Program-made: the position numbers and the translations under genes
Part shown: piece by piece, positions 34,054-45,728 of the stretch
Layout: each line of letters begins with the position of its first letter
How positions within the stretch are numbered: the first letter of the stretch is position 1
The notes under the pieces: model-generated
What the model was told of the DNA's origin: nothing
Database searches by the model: none
What the model saw: the letters and a program-made list of their open reading frames with translations, nothing else
DNA from: Plasmodium coatneyi
Lineage: Eukaryota; Apicomplexa; Aconoidasida; Haemosporida; Plasmodiidae
Direction of reading: 5' to 3'
NCBI RefSeq assembly: GCF_001680005.1
Contig: NC_033557.1
Location: 682,001-746,000 of the forward strand
DNA: 64,000 nt

Positions 34054-37000
34054 ATGGCAAAGAGGACATGTTTGGCTCTGTTTTGTTGCTTCGTGCTGAA
34101 GGGTATTTCGGTCCTTGGCAGGGATCCGACCAGTGCACTGGAGAGGATAACAGAGTTTAGGCAGCAGCACAGGAGGACCCTGGACGGCAGGCTATGTGCT
34201 GCCGCCTTCCTGCACGACGACCAGACATACACGGACTGCACCAGCGCAACTTCTCCGGACGGGACCAGCGGTGCGAGATTAGTGCAGTGACCAACATACA
34301 GCTGCCTTCACTCTGCACAGGAGAGCAGCTACTCTTTAGGGGGTATTACTCACCGTATAAAATTTCCCCTTTTACACTGACCCCGCAGGAAGAGAATGGT
34401 GCTACGTGGAAGTGCAGCTGCTGGGGAAGGGGTCCCGTGACTGGGACTACTGTGCCAACGCAGTGAACTACGACAAGCTGAGGCTTCATGCGAAGAAGGT
34501 GTTCGAAGACAAGTCGATAGAGGCAGATAGATTGAAGGAACGACTTCACGTTCTGAACAGCAGAGTTCACAGTATGTTGCAAAAGTATGACTCTGTCTGT
34601 GGAAGCAAGCACCAACTGGTCTCCTCCAGAATAGGAAAAATTAACCAGTGGGTTCAGACCAGCGTAGAATCTTTAAAAAAAATTGAGGAAAACGCTAGCG
34701 ACTTAGATGCAACCAGAAACATAATGGATAAAGTACAAGTGGAGATGAAGAGAGAAAATAACGGGTTCATAGATGCAGAACAGAACTGCGAGCATTTCGA
34801 TGGGTATGAAAAGGAGCCCTACAGTGATGGGCTCAAGGTGTCCTACTTTAATAACCCCTTCTTAGAAGGAATCCCTGTGGAGAGTAAAATGGAAAAGAAA
34901 ATAAACTTAGCCTACAGCAATAGAGGTCCTTCGGAGATGGTTTCTCCGTATAGGTATTCCCTCCGATATGAGGGTTACCTAATGAGTCCACACAGCGGCA
35001 TGTATACCTTTACAGTAGAAACGAACTGCTACGCTAGGCTACTATTAAACGAGAAGGTAGTCCTTGCACACGGTTTTGTGCAATCAGGTAGGAACAGAAG
35101 CGGAGCAGGAACGGAGGAGATACAGACATTTGGTCGAGGGGACCATTCCTCATTGGACCTCCACGGGGGAATCTCCCCCCTGGTAGAAATGACTGACGAA
35201 CCGAGTAACGTAGTGAAGGTGTCCAAGCCGATCGAGCTGGTCGGAGGGGAGAAAAGTAGATTCGTCTTGGAAGTATCTCACTCGTCTCACTTGCAGTATG
35301 AGAACGGAAATTCTATGCATGGGTATGGTGGCCCCGTTAAGGAATCCACTCCAAATGTAGAAACCCCAAATGTGGACATACCCAATGTGGACACCCCACT
35401 TGTAGAAGCAGCCTCGTTCTCCCTATTTTGGCAGTCCAGCAGGATCGACAAACAGCCCATTCAGAGCAGCTACCTTTTTCAGGATAATGTGGTCCCCCCT
35501 GTTAGGTTCTCCGGATTGGATGCAGATAAGTTCGACGTTGGGGTGGTGGACAAGGAGGAGCAGGTCTTCACAGACGACACCAACTGGGTGATCAGCATGG
35601 TACCGAACAAGTACCTCGGTTTACATCTACTGAAAACGAATTCTATACCCCAATTTTCACACTTCTCCGTTTCTATGAACACGGGTTGTAACCTCTACAT
35701 CGCTTCACCCATGGGTGATATTTTCCCCCTCAGTCCGTCCAAAGAGGGAACGACGTGGAAAGCATTCGACACGGACGATCAAATAGAACTGGTGCACAGT
35801 GTAACAAAGGAAAAGAAGATCTACAAGCTCAAGTTCATTCCCCTGAGGAATCCAATGGTTCTAGAAATTGACGTCCTAGTGGGAGTTCCCTTTTGGATTA
35901 TTTCAGAAAACAGGAAAATTCTACCAACGATTTGTAGTGGCGATGAGGAAGTATTGTCGAACCCACAGAATGAGGTCTTCATGGAGTGCACAGCATCGAG
36001 TAGCCTATCTGCTGAATTTAATTGCCTAGCTGCGTTCAGTACGTACCATACCGATAAGAAGAACCACACATGGAAAACCTCCAACGGGTCTATAGGTCAG
36101 TTTGTTAAGGTCTACTTTAAGAAGCCAGTACAGATTAGTAAGTTTAAGTTTAAGCCAAGGGATGACATGCTATCCTGGCCATCCGAATTGGCTCTCCACT
36201 TCGACGACGATGAGGAGGTGGTTCTACCAATCCTGCACACACATAGTATGGAGCAGAATACGACTCGGTTAGAACATCCAGTAATTACCACATCTGTTAA
36301 GATAGAAGTGAGAGACATGTTTGAGAGAGCAAGTAACAATACAGGGGGTTCTTTCGAGCTAATTGGAAGCACATGTAACGTTATGGAAGACGACTACATG
36401 ACTCACCATGCGGTGGTGGACATAACTCAGTGTGACAGCACGTTGAATAATCTGCCAGATGTAATGCCATTAATGAAGGGGAATAAAATACTAGCCATTT
36501 GTCATGAACACTGCTTGGAAAACTCCGACAAGGAAATCACTTATGGGTCCGAATTATATTCTACCGACTCAGCGATATGCAAAACGGCAATCCACGCAGG
36601 GGTGTGCAAGAAGGATGATAAAAGCAGTTGCCGCTTTTTAATCGTAGTGAATGGAGGACAAGCAAACTTCGTGGGATCTTTGCAGAACAATGTTATGTCC
36701 CTCAGTCGCAGCTCCAACACGAACTTTTCTTTTTCCCTCTCCACTGCTGCGTTTACCACCAAGGGGGGTTCACATGGGTCCTACACGGCAACCACTCCAA
36801 GTAGCTATTCCGTTGTGTTTAAGTCGAATGATCATTCTGACCTACCGAACAAATTCCTCCTCGACTCAGGGAGAGAGTACACTAACTATGGAAGCATCAG
36901 CTACGGATGGAAGAATGCAGTTTCTTCTTCTGTTGGGACTGCTTCTACGGCGACAGGAGGATCGGTCCTTTTCAAGGGGGACTACCCCTTTACGGGCAAC

Positions 37001-37369
37001 TCCCCCTTCAATGGGCTCTACTCCGGTGGGATCGAATTTCCCCCCGCCTCAGCTAGCCAAAATTGTATTTCCGGACTGGATTGTGAAGCCAACTTTTGGA
37101 AGTTTCAGATGCACGAAAATGGCACCTACTCTGTGCAGGTGCTAGTGGGGAATAAAACGTCCCCTGAGAAGCAGAAGGCCTTTGTTGAAGTGAATGGTAT
37201 TCCCATCATAAAAGGGGTGGACCTTGCACGGGATGAGGTCTTTGTTGCCACGGAAAGTTTTCAGGTGACGAATAGGTCCCTCGTCTTCACATCTACTTGC
37301 CTCGGTGGGGAGAGTGTCTGCTCGAGGGCGCGGGTCAGCATCCTGGCCGTCCAAATTGTGAAGGCATAA
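34054..37369 (+). CDS. CCp5: LCCL/lectin adhesive-like protein CCp5 (LAP3), complete, 2 exons
   Basis: Exons 34054-34270 and 34389-37369 give 1,065 residues. A signal peptide (LALFCCFVLKGISVLG) opens the protein. A fibronectin-type-II-like module with four Cys (about residues 48, 62, 77, 94) spans the intron. A helical segment (about 105-200) precedes a PA14-like domain (about 220-425, YRYSLRYEGYLMSP, SGMYTF). A discoidin/F5-8C-like region follows (about 610-745, SAEFNCLAAFS, GQFVKVYF), then an LCCL domain (about 755-860, YGSELYSTDSAICKTAIHAG). The protein ends with another adhesive module. This is the CCp5 architecture. CCp/LAP proteins are made in gametocytes, form complexes at the gametocyte surface and in the crystalloid, and are needed for sporozoite development. 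An in-frame upstream ATG at 34033 would add seven residues before the signal peptide. Confidence 0.92.
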
Positions 37370-37514
37370 AATGGGTGGCCACCACCTGTTTCTGGCGTGG
37401 CACAATTTTGTCTCCCTGAAGCGCTATATGCAGCTACTCAAGGGGCGCCTTTACAAACTTTTTTCTAAACACACAAGCACACACTAAGCAGACACAGCAC
37501 GCACGTTGGATGAG

Positions 37515-37552
<38 letters not shown>

Positions 37553-37638
37553 ATAGCTAGGTGGAGCAACTACTTGTGTATTATCATCATTTTGGTGGTT
37601 CTGCACCGGGTGGACTTTCCTTTTCCCCCTTTTCCTTT

Positions 37639-38406
37639 TTACTCGTCCTGGCCCTCCTCCACGGGCACCATGCAGTGCAACTTAAACCGGGAGAGGACGC
37701 TGGTGAGCCCCCCGATGGCCACTCCGCAGCTGCCCAAATCGAACAGGGGCAAAGCCTTAAGGGTAAACCCCGGAGGTAGATGAAAAATGCACCTAGAAGT
37801 TAGCGTCACTTGATATAACCGTATGTACTCCTTCGGTCTTGTTATATGTGCAGGTAAGTAGGGAAGGTAGACGGAATTGAATTGGGTTTTCCACCACTCC
37901 CCTAGGAATTCTCCAATCTCGATGGGATCTTCAGTTTCCTTCTCTTCGGCGTTAAAATGGCTAGTTGCGAAATGCATGTCCCTAATTTGATTTATGTACT
38001 TTTGTAGTTTTTTTTTTAACACTTCTCTGGGTTTTTCCCACGACCTGTACTTCCCACTTAGAAGGTGGTACGTCTGGTTTTCTATATTCTGTAGCAACAG
38101 TAGATGTGGGTATTCATACCTGTGGCAGAGGATAATGGCCAATGCTGAGTTTCTGATCCCATTTTGGTTGTATGCATTTATTCGCTTCTTGCACTTGTCT
38201 GTGTCCATGAGAAACTTGCTCTTCAGTTTTTCGACGATGTTAAACTCGTAGTTGGATTGGGGGTACACCAGCCACTCGGATTTCGCTTCCCGGCCGGTGG
38301 GGTTAGATGCGCTGGCGGGGTTGGCCACGTTGGTGGGGTTGGTCGAGTTGGTGGGACTTACCTGCCCCTCCTGGCCGGCTGTGGGCGTGCCGCTGGATGT
38401 GAGCAT
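37639..38406 (-). CDS. CPSF5: Cleavage and polyadenylation factor subunit 5 (CFIm25/NUDT21-like)
   Basis: From the ATG at 38406 the product is 255 residues. After a Thr/Pro/Ala/Ser-rich leader of ~45 residues the whole CFIm25 core is present: VYPQSNYEF, DKCKKRINAYNQNGIRNSA, HLLLLQ, GEWWKTQFNSVYLPYLPAHITRPKEYIRLYQV and the C-terminal LTSVLSRFKLHCM. The Nudix box (SGKYRSWEKPREVLKKKLQKYI region, 38016-38081) lacks the catalytic glutamates, as in other CFIm25 proteins, so it should bind UGUA-type RNA without hydrolysis and guide poly(A) site choice. The ORF stays open upstream to a TGCAG at about 38503-38507, so an extra 5' exon (candidate 38581-38892) cannot be excluded. It is convergent with CCp5. 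Confidence 0.88.
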   Translation of the reverse strand: MLTSSGTPTAGQEGQVSPTNSTNPTNVANPASASNPTGREAKSEWLVYPQSNYEFNIVEKLKSKFLMDTDKCKKRINAYNQNGIRNSALAIILCHRYEYPHLLLLQNIENQTYHLLSGKYRSWEKPREVLKKKLQKYINQIRDMHFATSHFNAEEKETEDPIEIGEFLGEWWKTQFNSVYLPYLPAHITRPKEYIRLYQVTLTSRCIFHLPPGFTLKALPLFDLGSCGVAIGGLTSVLSRFKLHCMVPVEEGQDE

Positions 38407-39307
38407 TTCTCCTACGGAATGGAGGATCGGCCGGTGGTTCCTTCTGCGGGAGGGTGACGGCTCTGTTCCATTTGTTCCGATCTCGAGCGGGTCGAAAAGT
38501 TGCTGCACTTATGGTAAGGGGCTTAACATAGGCAAACTGAATGGGTCCCCGACAGGAACAGATAGCAACCTTCCACGGGTTCAACCACCTTTTACATTAC
38601 GCTGCACAGGCGGCACAGCTGCGTTGAATGTGGGTAGGGAAGAGTTGCTGCCTGATGGAAGTGTAGCCCTTACGTCATCCCCGCTCTGCCGTTTTTGAAA
38701 AAAATTTCCTACCTTTGTTGGTTCTTCTGTTGGTCGCCCCGTCGATGCATCGATGCATTGATGCGTTGATGCACCCCCAACTGTTTTGTTGTTCCTCGGG
38801 GTGATTACTTTCCCCGCGTGGAAGTCACATCCCATTGGACGTTTTATTTTACTTTTGTTTGCCAGTTGGAACGAGCGTTGGTGGAATTTCACGTGGGAGG
38901 TTCAAATATATACGTCGACCTGTTACACCCATATGTTGGTAATGCTTTGGCACGAACCGGCAATCGCTGGAACTGCCCGTCGGGTAAGGAGTCCCCCCTC
39001 ACAGGCACACCTCAGAATAGGTCACGGTTTTACGTAACGTGCATGGCTACCCTTTTGGGATGACTCTTTCCCCAGGGGGCAAGAATATTTAAGGGGCGTG
39101 CCACTGCGTAACCCCACTTCCTTTATAACGGTTTCCCCGTAAAGGGTCACTGCCGGAGAGTAGCTCCACCCCGTCGTTAATACTGCGTTTAGAACCAATC
39201 GTGTAGGTTGCGCTTTTGCAAAAAAAAAAAAAAAAAAAAAAAAAACTAGCGATTACGCATCGACTAGCGCAATGAGCAACGCAATGACCAGCTTGGTGAC
39301 CGTCATA
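38407..39307. other. Spacer between CPSF5 and elongase
   Basis: Contains an 8-bp period array (CGATGCAT / TGATGCGT) at 38741-38772, an A run at 39219-39245 followed by ACTAGCG, and a minus-strand ORF at 38581-38892 that might be a 5' exon of CPSF5 but shows no conserved sequence. Confidence 0.45.
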
Positions 39308-40398
39308 TCAGGCTGGCTTCTCCTTGTGGATCTGCTTAGGCGGTGCACATACATACCGGTCGTAGAAGTACTTCCCAAACAGTAGTAAGTATGATAAGTA
39401 CATAAGCACGGCGTAAGCCACATTCGTTCTGGACACGTAGTGCCCATAGTCGAAGGTGAATTTGTGTTGTATTTTTCTAACAGAACGGAGATCCCAGTAG
39501 GTGTTGAACCTATATGTGTAGGTTATGTAGAGACAGTAGACTGTTAGAAGGATGCCCAAGATCATCTGCACAATCTGAAGCAAAGTAACGAGGATGTTCC
39601 AAGGTAAAGGCTTCCTACACACAGTAGTCATGGCATAATAGCTATACATAATGGTGTGCACAAATGCGTTAATGAGGGAAAAAACAAATCCCGCAGGCAC
39701 TTCAGCGTAGTAGGTATCCCACGTGTAGAGCAAGACGGTTGAATGATGAAACCAGTGCAACAAGGTAACTTTCTTTTTTCGCAAAATTAGAAAGAGGGTG
39801 TCTGCTAGTTCTACAAACTTGGATAGGATAAAGAGACAAACCCATAACCCGGGGGTGCCAAAGGCGTAGGTATATATTGGTGGGATGATGAGCAACCCCG
39901 TGAAGGTGTATTTGGAAATAATGTAGAGGAGGACGGGGGTTAGCTTCACTACAACGATGAGGTTGAAAAGGGACAAGAGGACGTTCCAAAGGATGACCAC
40001 TCTGCGGAGGTTGAATTCTTTTCTGTTTTTCATTCTGGAGGGGCCGTACTTGCACATGAGGAGGTAGAGCAACACGATGAGGGGGCACGCCATATATCTG
40101 CTATGCACCAGCTGGATGAATCCGAACGGCTTGAAGTTGCGCTCCCTGCGGGGGGGGAAGTGAAAAAATTAACCGGTGAAGTGATAAACGGTTGACATGG
40201 TAAAGTGTTGACGTGGTAAACAGTTAAGCATGCAGCACCACCTGTGCACTCGTCGACCTACCACTGGAAGCTGATCCACGCACAGAAGGGAGAAACATCC
40301 TCGATCCTGAAGACGGGCTTCGTGGGGTAGTTCCGCACGTTCCCCAGGATGCGAAAGTAACCATAGTCGTTCGTTTTGAGCACCATGCTGGTTGTCAT
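39308..40398 (-). CDS. Fatty acid elongase, ELO/GNS1-SUR4 family, complete, 2 exons
   Basis: Exons 40398-40262 and 40145-39308 join in phase to 324 residues. The ELO histidine box LLHWFHHSTVLLYTW (HxxHH) is intact, preceded by ELADTLFLILRKK (the K-x-x-E-x-x-D-T equivalent) and followed by NAFVHTIMYSYYAM and a late helix with LGILLTVY. Six to seven hydrophobic helices are visible and the C-terminus is basic (KQIHKEKPA), compatible with ER retention. The sequence is closest to the ELOVL6-like branch. It should condense malonyl-CoA with acyl-CoA in the ER very-long-chain or scavenged fatty-acid elongation cycle. The ATG at 40396-40398 (MTTSMVLK) was taken as the first Met; a second Met lies four residues on. 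Confidence 0.92.
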
Positions 40399-41694
40399 CC
40401 CGTGGGTGGTCCACGTGTACTGTAGGTGGCCTCTTAGTGGATTTGTTGCCTTCGTCCTGAGGATAGTTTTCCTTGTGGACGTGACTTCTCCTCGGCGGGT
40501 TCCACTTCTACACGCCCCTCCGCAGCGTTCACTCCGCGTGGCCAGATTTTAAGGGGCACACCAAGTGGAAAAAAAAAAATAAAAAAAAGAATATGTTGAT
40601 AGGAGTAGAAAACAAAGTGGAACTTCAAAAATAACGACGCGATGATGACGCAATGACGACGCGATGATGACGTAACGATGACGCGATGATGACGTGATGA
40701 CGACCAAACGGACGGCGAAAAAAAACTGTCCCAGGTGTAGGTGCCCACGGAGTCAGTTATGTTATGAGTCCCCACTCCGTTTTTTACGATAAGATGATCC
40801 AACGTCGTGGGGACGATGGTGAACAAACCGAGGGAAGATTCCACGCGGAATGGCCGCACCAATACACACGTGTGCACATACGGACGTATGCATGTATGCA
40901 TGTGTGCATGTGTGCATTTTCGCCCCGTCGAACCTTTCCATGTGTGTGGTCTGCGGGTGGATGTGGGATCGCTACGCGGGAATGGTAAGCCACCGCTGGA
41001 AGTATCCCCCTACTCTGCTAAGTTTATTCAGAAAAATAAAAGGTGTAAAAAAAAGAGGGGCATTCCTTCCAACAGTTAAGGCGACCACATCGTTGGGTTT
41101 CCTACCAGGATGGAAATGCCTTCACGTCAGATAGAAGGAACATCCTTCGTATTGTTGCGTCGCAGGAGGGGGACATACCGCCACATCGGTCATCACTTCG
41201 TGGAGGTACTACCTGAACTGGTATGCCTTGTTTTAGGGTTTCCTGCACTGAACAGTAGATCAGGAGGACCCACCCGTTTGCCCTTCCTTTCCATTTATCC
41301 ACCTTTGTAGTGATGAATAGGGGGTGGTTGGGTTACTGCATCACCGATGGGTTAGAAAACCTAGTTAGCCTCCCCCCTCAATAGGTGCTCACAAAATGGA
41401 ATTTTTTTTTTTTTTTTTTTTTTAATTTTTGGGTGTCTTTTTGCCATTGTCACGGTTGCTATGATCAAGTTACAGCTTGGCCTTTATAAAAGGTACAGAA
41501 AAAAAAAAGGGAAGAAAAAGGAAAGGGCAAACTCCCATGTAGACGTAAAAAAATTGAATATAGTGGCAGGAAGGAACAACCTACATGGGATACACATGCA
41601 ATGGGTAACAGTGAGTGCGTCTACTTGGCAGCCCCGTTTGTGGAATGACCAAGTGGGTTCCTCCTGAGGTGGTTTCTGTCCTCCCCTATACCGT
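40399..41694. other. Spacer between elongase and TBCA
   Basis: No supportable gene. A degenerate GATGACGCGAT-type repeat occupies 40632-40703, a GTATGCAT/GTGTGCAT run lies at 40884-40918, and a T run at 41402-41423. ORFs here are low complexity or unconserved. Confidence 0.5.
40632..40703. repeat. Degenerate GATGACG-type tandem repeat
   Basis: Units of GATGACGCGAT, GATGACGTAAC and GACGACGCGAT alternate for about 70 bp upstream of the elongase gene. Confidence 0.8.
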
Positions 41695-42319
41695 TCATAT
41701 GTCCACGCATGTGAGAGGCACAGCCACGGTGGGGGCTGGTGTGTATATCGGGAGGGCGTCCTGCTTCATGTGCAATAGGACCTTCGCCAGTGTCTCGTTC
41801 AGTCCATCCACTTCTTTGCAGATTTCCTCATAGTGAGTCGAAAGCACCTCCTTCAATGTGTCCTCCGAATGGGTGGCAGAAAACTGAATTGTCTTGTCAT
41901 TTATTTGTAGTACATTCGAAAAATGTTCGTAGATAATATCACATACTTTTTTTAGACTGCTCTGAAGGGATGACCTTATGTGTGGTACAACTCGTTCCGT
42001 TTCTTTCAGCATTTCCTGTGCGCGTGTGACTTCAGCAGCGGACTTGTTCTGCTCCTGCGTGGTAGAACGGAAGCGTGTAGGGTGAGTAAATATGTACCCC
42101 TGTTCACGTGAGTAAGCGCGTGTGCAGTTCGCTTGCATCGACGGGGAAGAGCCTCCCTCCACAATGCATAGCTCATTTGGGGAGACCTACCTGGAGGGAG
42201 TTCACCTTGGTACGCAGCTCGCCCTCCTCCTTCTCGTAGTAGGTGAGTTCCTTGAAGAGCCTGCGGACGGCTCCGTGGTTTATTTTCAGCAGCCGGAAAT
42301 GCGCGGCGGTGTTTTCCAT
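41695..42319 (-). CDS. TBCA: Tubulin-specific chaperone A (tubulin cofactor A), 2 exons
   Basis: Exons 42319-42191 and 42054-41695 join in phase to 162 residues. The N-terminal half matches cofactor A: LLKINHGAVRRLFKELTYYEKEEGELRTKV, then a helical AAEVTRAQEMLKETERVVPHIRSSLQSSL. The family is a small three-helix bundle that captures quasi-native beta-tubulin after CCT release and passes it to cofactors D, E and C. The usual length is about 105-120 residues, so the C-terminal ~55 residues (predicted helix, ILQ...LNETLAKVLLHM) are an extension. It is cytosolic. The gene is the first of several minus-strand housekeeping genes. Confidence 0.85.
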
Positions 42320-43150
42320 TATGTCGTTTAGGGGATGTAGGCAGTTGGAATGGCCTCTACGCGGTCGTGCGAAGTATACAATTGCGTGCGTGTGTAACGT
42401 TTCAGTGTTTATGCAGCGGATGTTCCAAAAATGGGATTCGTCGTCTTTTGGGGGAAAGGCGGGTTATACTGTTCTTGTGCGGGGCGAACATGTATATATA
42501 TTTTTTTTTTTTTTTTTTTTTTTTTTGCGCGGCTTTTACTTAGCTTGTGGGGTACATTCTTTATCGCGCGAAAAAAATGAAGCACTGCACAGGTGGGGGT
42601 AGAGTAACTTCCAGTGCCCACCCCGGTTGGAGGACTGCATGGCATGCAGAGTGGGCAGTTCCCCGTGGTCAAGGTTAAGCTAATAAAAGGTGATAAAGTT
42701 ATGGTCACACGATGGCTTGTAAGAGTGTTTTTTTTTTTTTTTTTTTTTTTTTAATTTCCCAACACGTGTAGTTATTTACACCCCTGCGTTACAGCTGGCC
42801 CTTGCACACAGTGCTTCCCCTTCTCTGTTACTACTTAACCGTTTGGCATGGAAGACGCTGACCTGTACAAGGCTCCTACGAGTTGTTCCTCCCACGGAAG
42901 GCTACGCCACAGTTAACCATTTGACGTGTGTTGTTCATACCACGTTTGGTAGTTTTTGAAAAAAAAAAAAGTGAATGCGAAAAAGACATACATATTACAC
43001 GTATGCACTTAATTTGCGTGAAAACAATTGTTCGTTTTTTCGAACGGAGGGTGGTCACGGATGGTACACAGGAAGGTGATCCTACTGGGTTGGACGTATG
43101 TGTATGTGTATGTATGTGTGTGTATGAACACGTTCTGCCGCTTCGCGCTG
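42320..43150. other. Spacer between TBCA and NAA20
   Basis: T runs at 42500-42526 and 42726-42752, and an A run near 42960. No coding exon supported. Confidence 0.5.
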
Positions 43151-43767
43151 TCACTTCACGCAGGCGCCCGGCCGCACGTCCAGGTACTTACGCATGTCCA
43201 GGGCACTCTCATTGCCACAGTAGTAGTTTACAATCTCTTCGTTGACGACGTAACCGAGCTTCCTATACATGTTAATGGCTGGCTCGTTTGTGATGCGAAC
43301 AAAGAGGTCCACAAAGTTTGCCACGTGGATATATTTGGATATCCTTTCAAATTCATTCATTAGGTCTATCCCCTTGCCCGTTCTTCGACTGTCCTCCTCG
43401 ATGGATAAGGCGGTCACGTGTCCGTGGTAGTTGGATCCTAGTCCTTCTTCCTTGCCTGCGGGGGGTACGTGTGGTGATGATCGGATGAGAGAAAAATGGG
43501 ATCAAACGATTGGAGGGGCATCCCTATCTGTTCACCCAGTTGAAACAGCGCTGCCCGAATCAACTTGGTCACTAAACCATTCCTACACCTACCGATGATG
43601 TAGCCACTTATATGGTCGTCCATCTCCTTTGTCACTATATTCATGTGGGGCCACTTGTAAATATACCTCAGGTAGAACTTGTCGTTGAAGACCTCCGTGA
43701 AGGGGTCCAAGTTAATGTTGTTGATTTTGTAGAGATCTACATAGCTCAGGTAGTGGTAGCTAGCCAT
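43151..43767 (-). CDS. NAA20: N-terminal acetyltransferase NatB catalytic subunit Naa20, 2 exons
   Basis: Exons 43767-43593 and 43455-43151 join in phase to 159 residues. It opens with YVDLYKINNINLDPFTEVFNDKFYLRYIYKWP, the Naa20 alpha1-beta2 region that fixes NatB specificity for Met-Asp/Glu/Asn starts. The GNAT core follows: HGHVTALSIEEDSRRTGKG, where R-R-x-G-x-G is the acetyl-CoA loop, then FVDLFVRITNEPAINMYRKLGY and DMRKYLD. Length is slightly under the human 178. It should work with the auxiliary subunit Naa25 on the ribosome, acetylating nascent chains. The ORF remains open upstream of the ATG, but the chosen Met matches the family start. Confidence 0.92.
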
Positions 43768-44527
43768 TTTTTCGGACGTCAGCAAGTTGGCACGTTGGCA
43801 AGTTAGCAAGTTGAGAGGGAACGGTGTGCCTTGCGTGGGGGACGGGGGTTCAATCAGTTCAACGGCGTCGTTACAGGTCCAGCAGCACGTCACAGAAAAA
43901 TACGAACCAGTAAAAATCTACAAAAAAAGCAGGTCCCTTTGATTCACGCGTTCATGCCCATGCCATTGGGGGGCAATTTTTCGCAAAATCGGAAAAAATT
44001 GGAACCCTTCCAAAATTTGCAAATTTTGCAAACATTTCGATTTTTGCGAGTTTGTTGCATACTCCCCCTTTGCGTAGCTTAACAGGGAAGAAAAAAAAAA
44101 AAAAAAAAAAAAAAAAAACTGTTGCACGGGGGAAGATGGCAAACTGGTAGGCACACGAATGATGGATACATCGCAAGAGTGGGAGAAAAATAACTGCATT
44201 AAAGCGGATACTCCTTTATAGGTAGGGGGGGAAGTCCGAGGAGGGCCACACGTCCCCAAGTTCGAGGAGCGTGTTCCACCCCGTCACGCAAAAAAGGGGC
44301 CCAAGTGGTGCGTAAGGATGTATAACATATATATACACGCATGCCAACTCTCATTTGAACACATACGTTCAATTGGCGTGATTGTGTTGGGTGAATACGA
44401 AAAATCTATTTTTAAGCGGCACGCCATGCTCAGCACACGGATGGGTAATAGGCACACCCCTCCCTCCGCGTATTCCTCTTTTTTGCTTTTTTCCTCGTTT
44501 AACCGACCACCATCAAATGGATTCCCC
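43768..44527. other. Spacer between NAA20 and CoSP
   Basis: A run of about 25 at 44092-44118; no gene. Likely NAA20 promoter and CoSP 3' flank. Confidence 0.5.
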
Positions 44528-45310
44528 TCAGTCCAGGTAGTCCACATTCGTCGCCTTGGTAGAGTGGCTCTGCTGATCGTAGGTCACGTAAAATTTGACC
44601 CTTTCTCCTGGCACTAGGTATTTGAACTCTGTTTTTATTTGCTCCTTTCTTCCAGGGGGGTCATCACTTTCGTAGTTGTAGTCTGCTTGCCGAGGTGGCA
44701 TGTCCACTCTGGAGCACCAACTTAACTTTTTTTTCTCCTCACTGGTTAATGAGAAGGTCCTGCCTGGAGGGGAAACGGTGTGGTCACAATGGTGTGGTCA
44801 CAATGGTGTGGTCACAATGGTGTGGTCACAATGGTGTGGTCACAATGGTAGGGTGACATTTTGTGTGGTAGCAGTTGTGCGTGTAAATGTAAGAGGGTAG
44901 GTCGGTCTTGTTTGAAGACTTACCCTGGCAGATGTCCGTGTAGTGAACGAAAATGTCGGGTCCTCCATCATTCGGTTCTGCGCGAAAAGGGGGATGAATA
45001 GATAAACCGAAGCGGTAAAACCAGTGAACCCTTTCAGTTGGGGCCAGTTGGTAAATACTCCCATGTGCACATAATGTGTTACGTGAACCACACGACGTAT
45101 GTATGTATGTATGTATGTATGTATGTGTGGGGTAAGCATTGGTACACATCCCCTTGTGTGCTCACTTATAAAGCCATATCCCTTGCGGCGGTCAAATTTG
45201 ATGACGGTACCAGTGATTCTAGAGGCCCTCTCCTTGTCAAGAAGGCCAGAAAGGAATCGCCGCTCCATAAGGTGGAAGAAGAGCCCCTTGGGGGGCTTCC
45301 TTTGAAGCAT
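44528..45310 (-). CDS. CoSP: Cold-shock domain protein (CoSP), complete, 3 exons
   Basis: Exons 45310-45166, 44977-44924 and 44763-44528 join in phase to 144 residues. The cold-shock domain begins GTVIKFDRRKGYGFI (RNP1 equivalent, residues about 34-48) and continues across intron 1 as DIFVHYTDI (RNP2 equivalent), then LVPGERVKFYVTYD near the end. An insert of ~40 residues rich in Lys/Asp separates the second and third parts. The domain binds single-stranded DNA/RNA; the P. falciparum homologue is reported as an RNA- and DNA-binding cold-shock protein. The leader (MLQRKPPKGLFFHLMERRFLSG) is basic and could be an organelle leader, though a Met further in is possible. Both introns carry simple repeats. 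Confidence 0.88.
44778..44848. repeat. 14-bp minisatellite GTGTGGTCACAATG, 5 copies
   Basis: Five perfect tandem units in intron 2 of CoSP, immediately 3' (gene sense: upstream) of the exon 3 acceptor tract. Confidence 0.93.
45097..45126. repeat. (GTAT)n microsatellite
   Basis: Seven tetranucleotide units in intron 1 of CoSP, close to the exon 1 donor. Confidence 0.9.
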
Positions 45311-45728
45311 TATGTGTAGAGGGGTTATATCACCAGGTTGCTGCTTCCCCACGTCGAGGGGGAAGGATGCCTCAGAGCAGTCACCACTGCTCCGTCAAGT
45401 AAGTTGGTTCAAAAAATATTTTTTCATCACCACAGGGGGGTGGGGGAAACCCATTTAATTAATGCTACGTTTTAACGGAGAAAAAAAAAGAAAAAAAAGG
45501 AGAAAATAAACGCCACGTGCGTTCAAATGAAGTTGTTTCCTTTACGAGGAAGGATAGTGCCTACACCCCTCTTGGGGGAGAAGGCATGCCCACGCGATCT
45601 ACCTGTTCCGTAGCAGCGCGTTGAACAACAACAAAAAAAAAAATTAAAAAAATAATAAAAATAATAAAACAATAAAAGGTGCAAACATTGGTAGAGGGAA
45701 GGCGGATGTGATTATTTTCCTTCACCTC
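45311..45728. other. Spacer between CoSP and RRP36
   Basis: A-rich, with AATAATAAAA-like stretches near 45645-45675. Probably RRP36 3' UTR and CoSP promoter. No gene. Confidence 0.5.

Noticed and set aside
36541..37145. ORFs in other frames over CCp5
   Set aside because: Shadows of the LCCL and C-terminal adhesive modules.
38581..38892. Minus-strand ORF starting MKFHQRSFQ as a 5' exon of CPSF5
   Set aside because: A phase-compatible donor exists, but the sequence is unconserved-looking and the CFIm25 core starts well downstream; not enough to annotate.
40434..40901. 155-residue minus-strand ORF
   Set aside because: Composed largely of the GATGACG tandem repeat and homopolymer; no domain.
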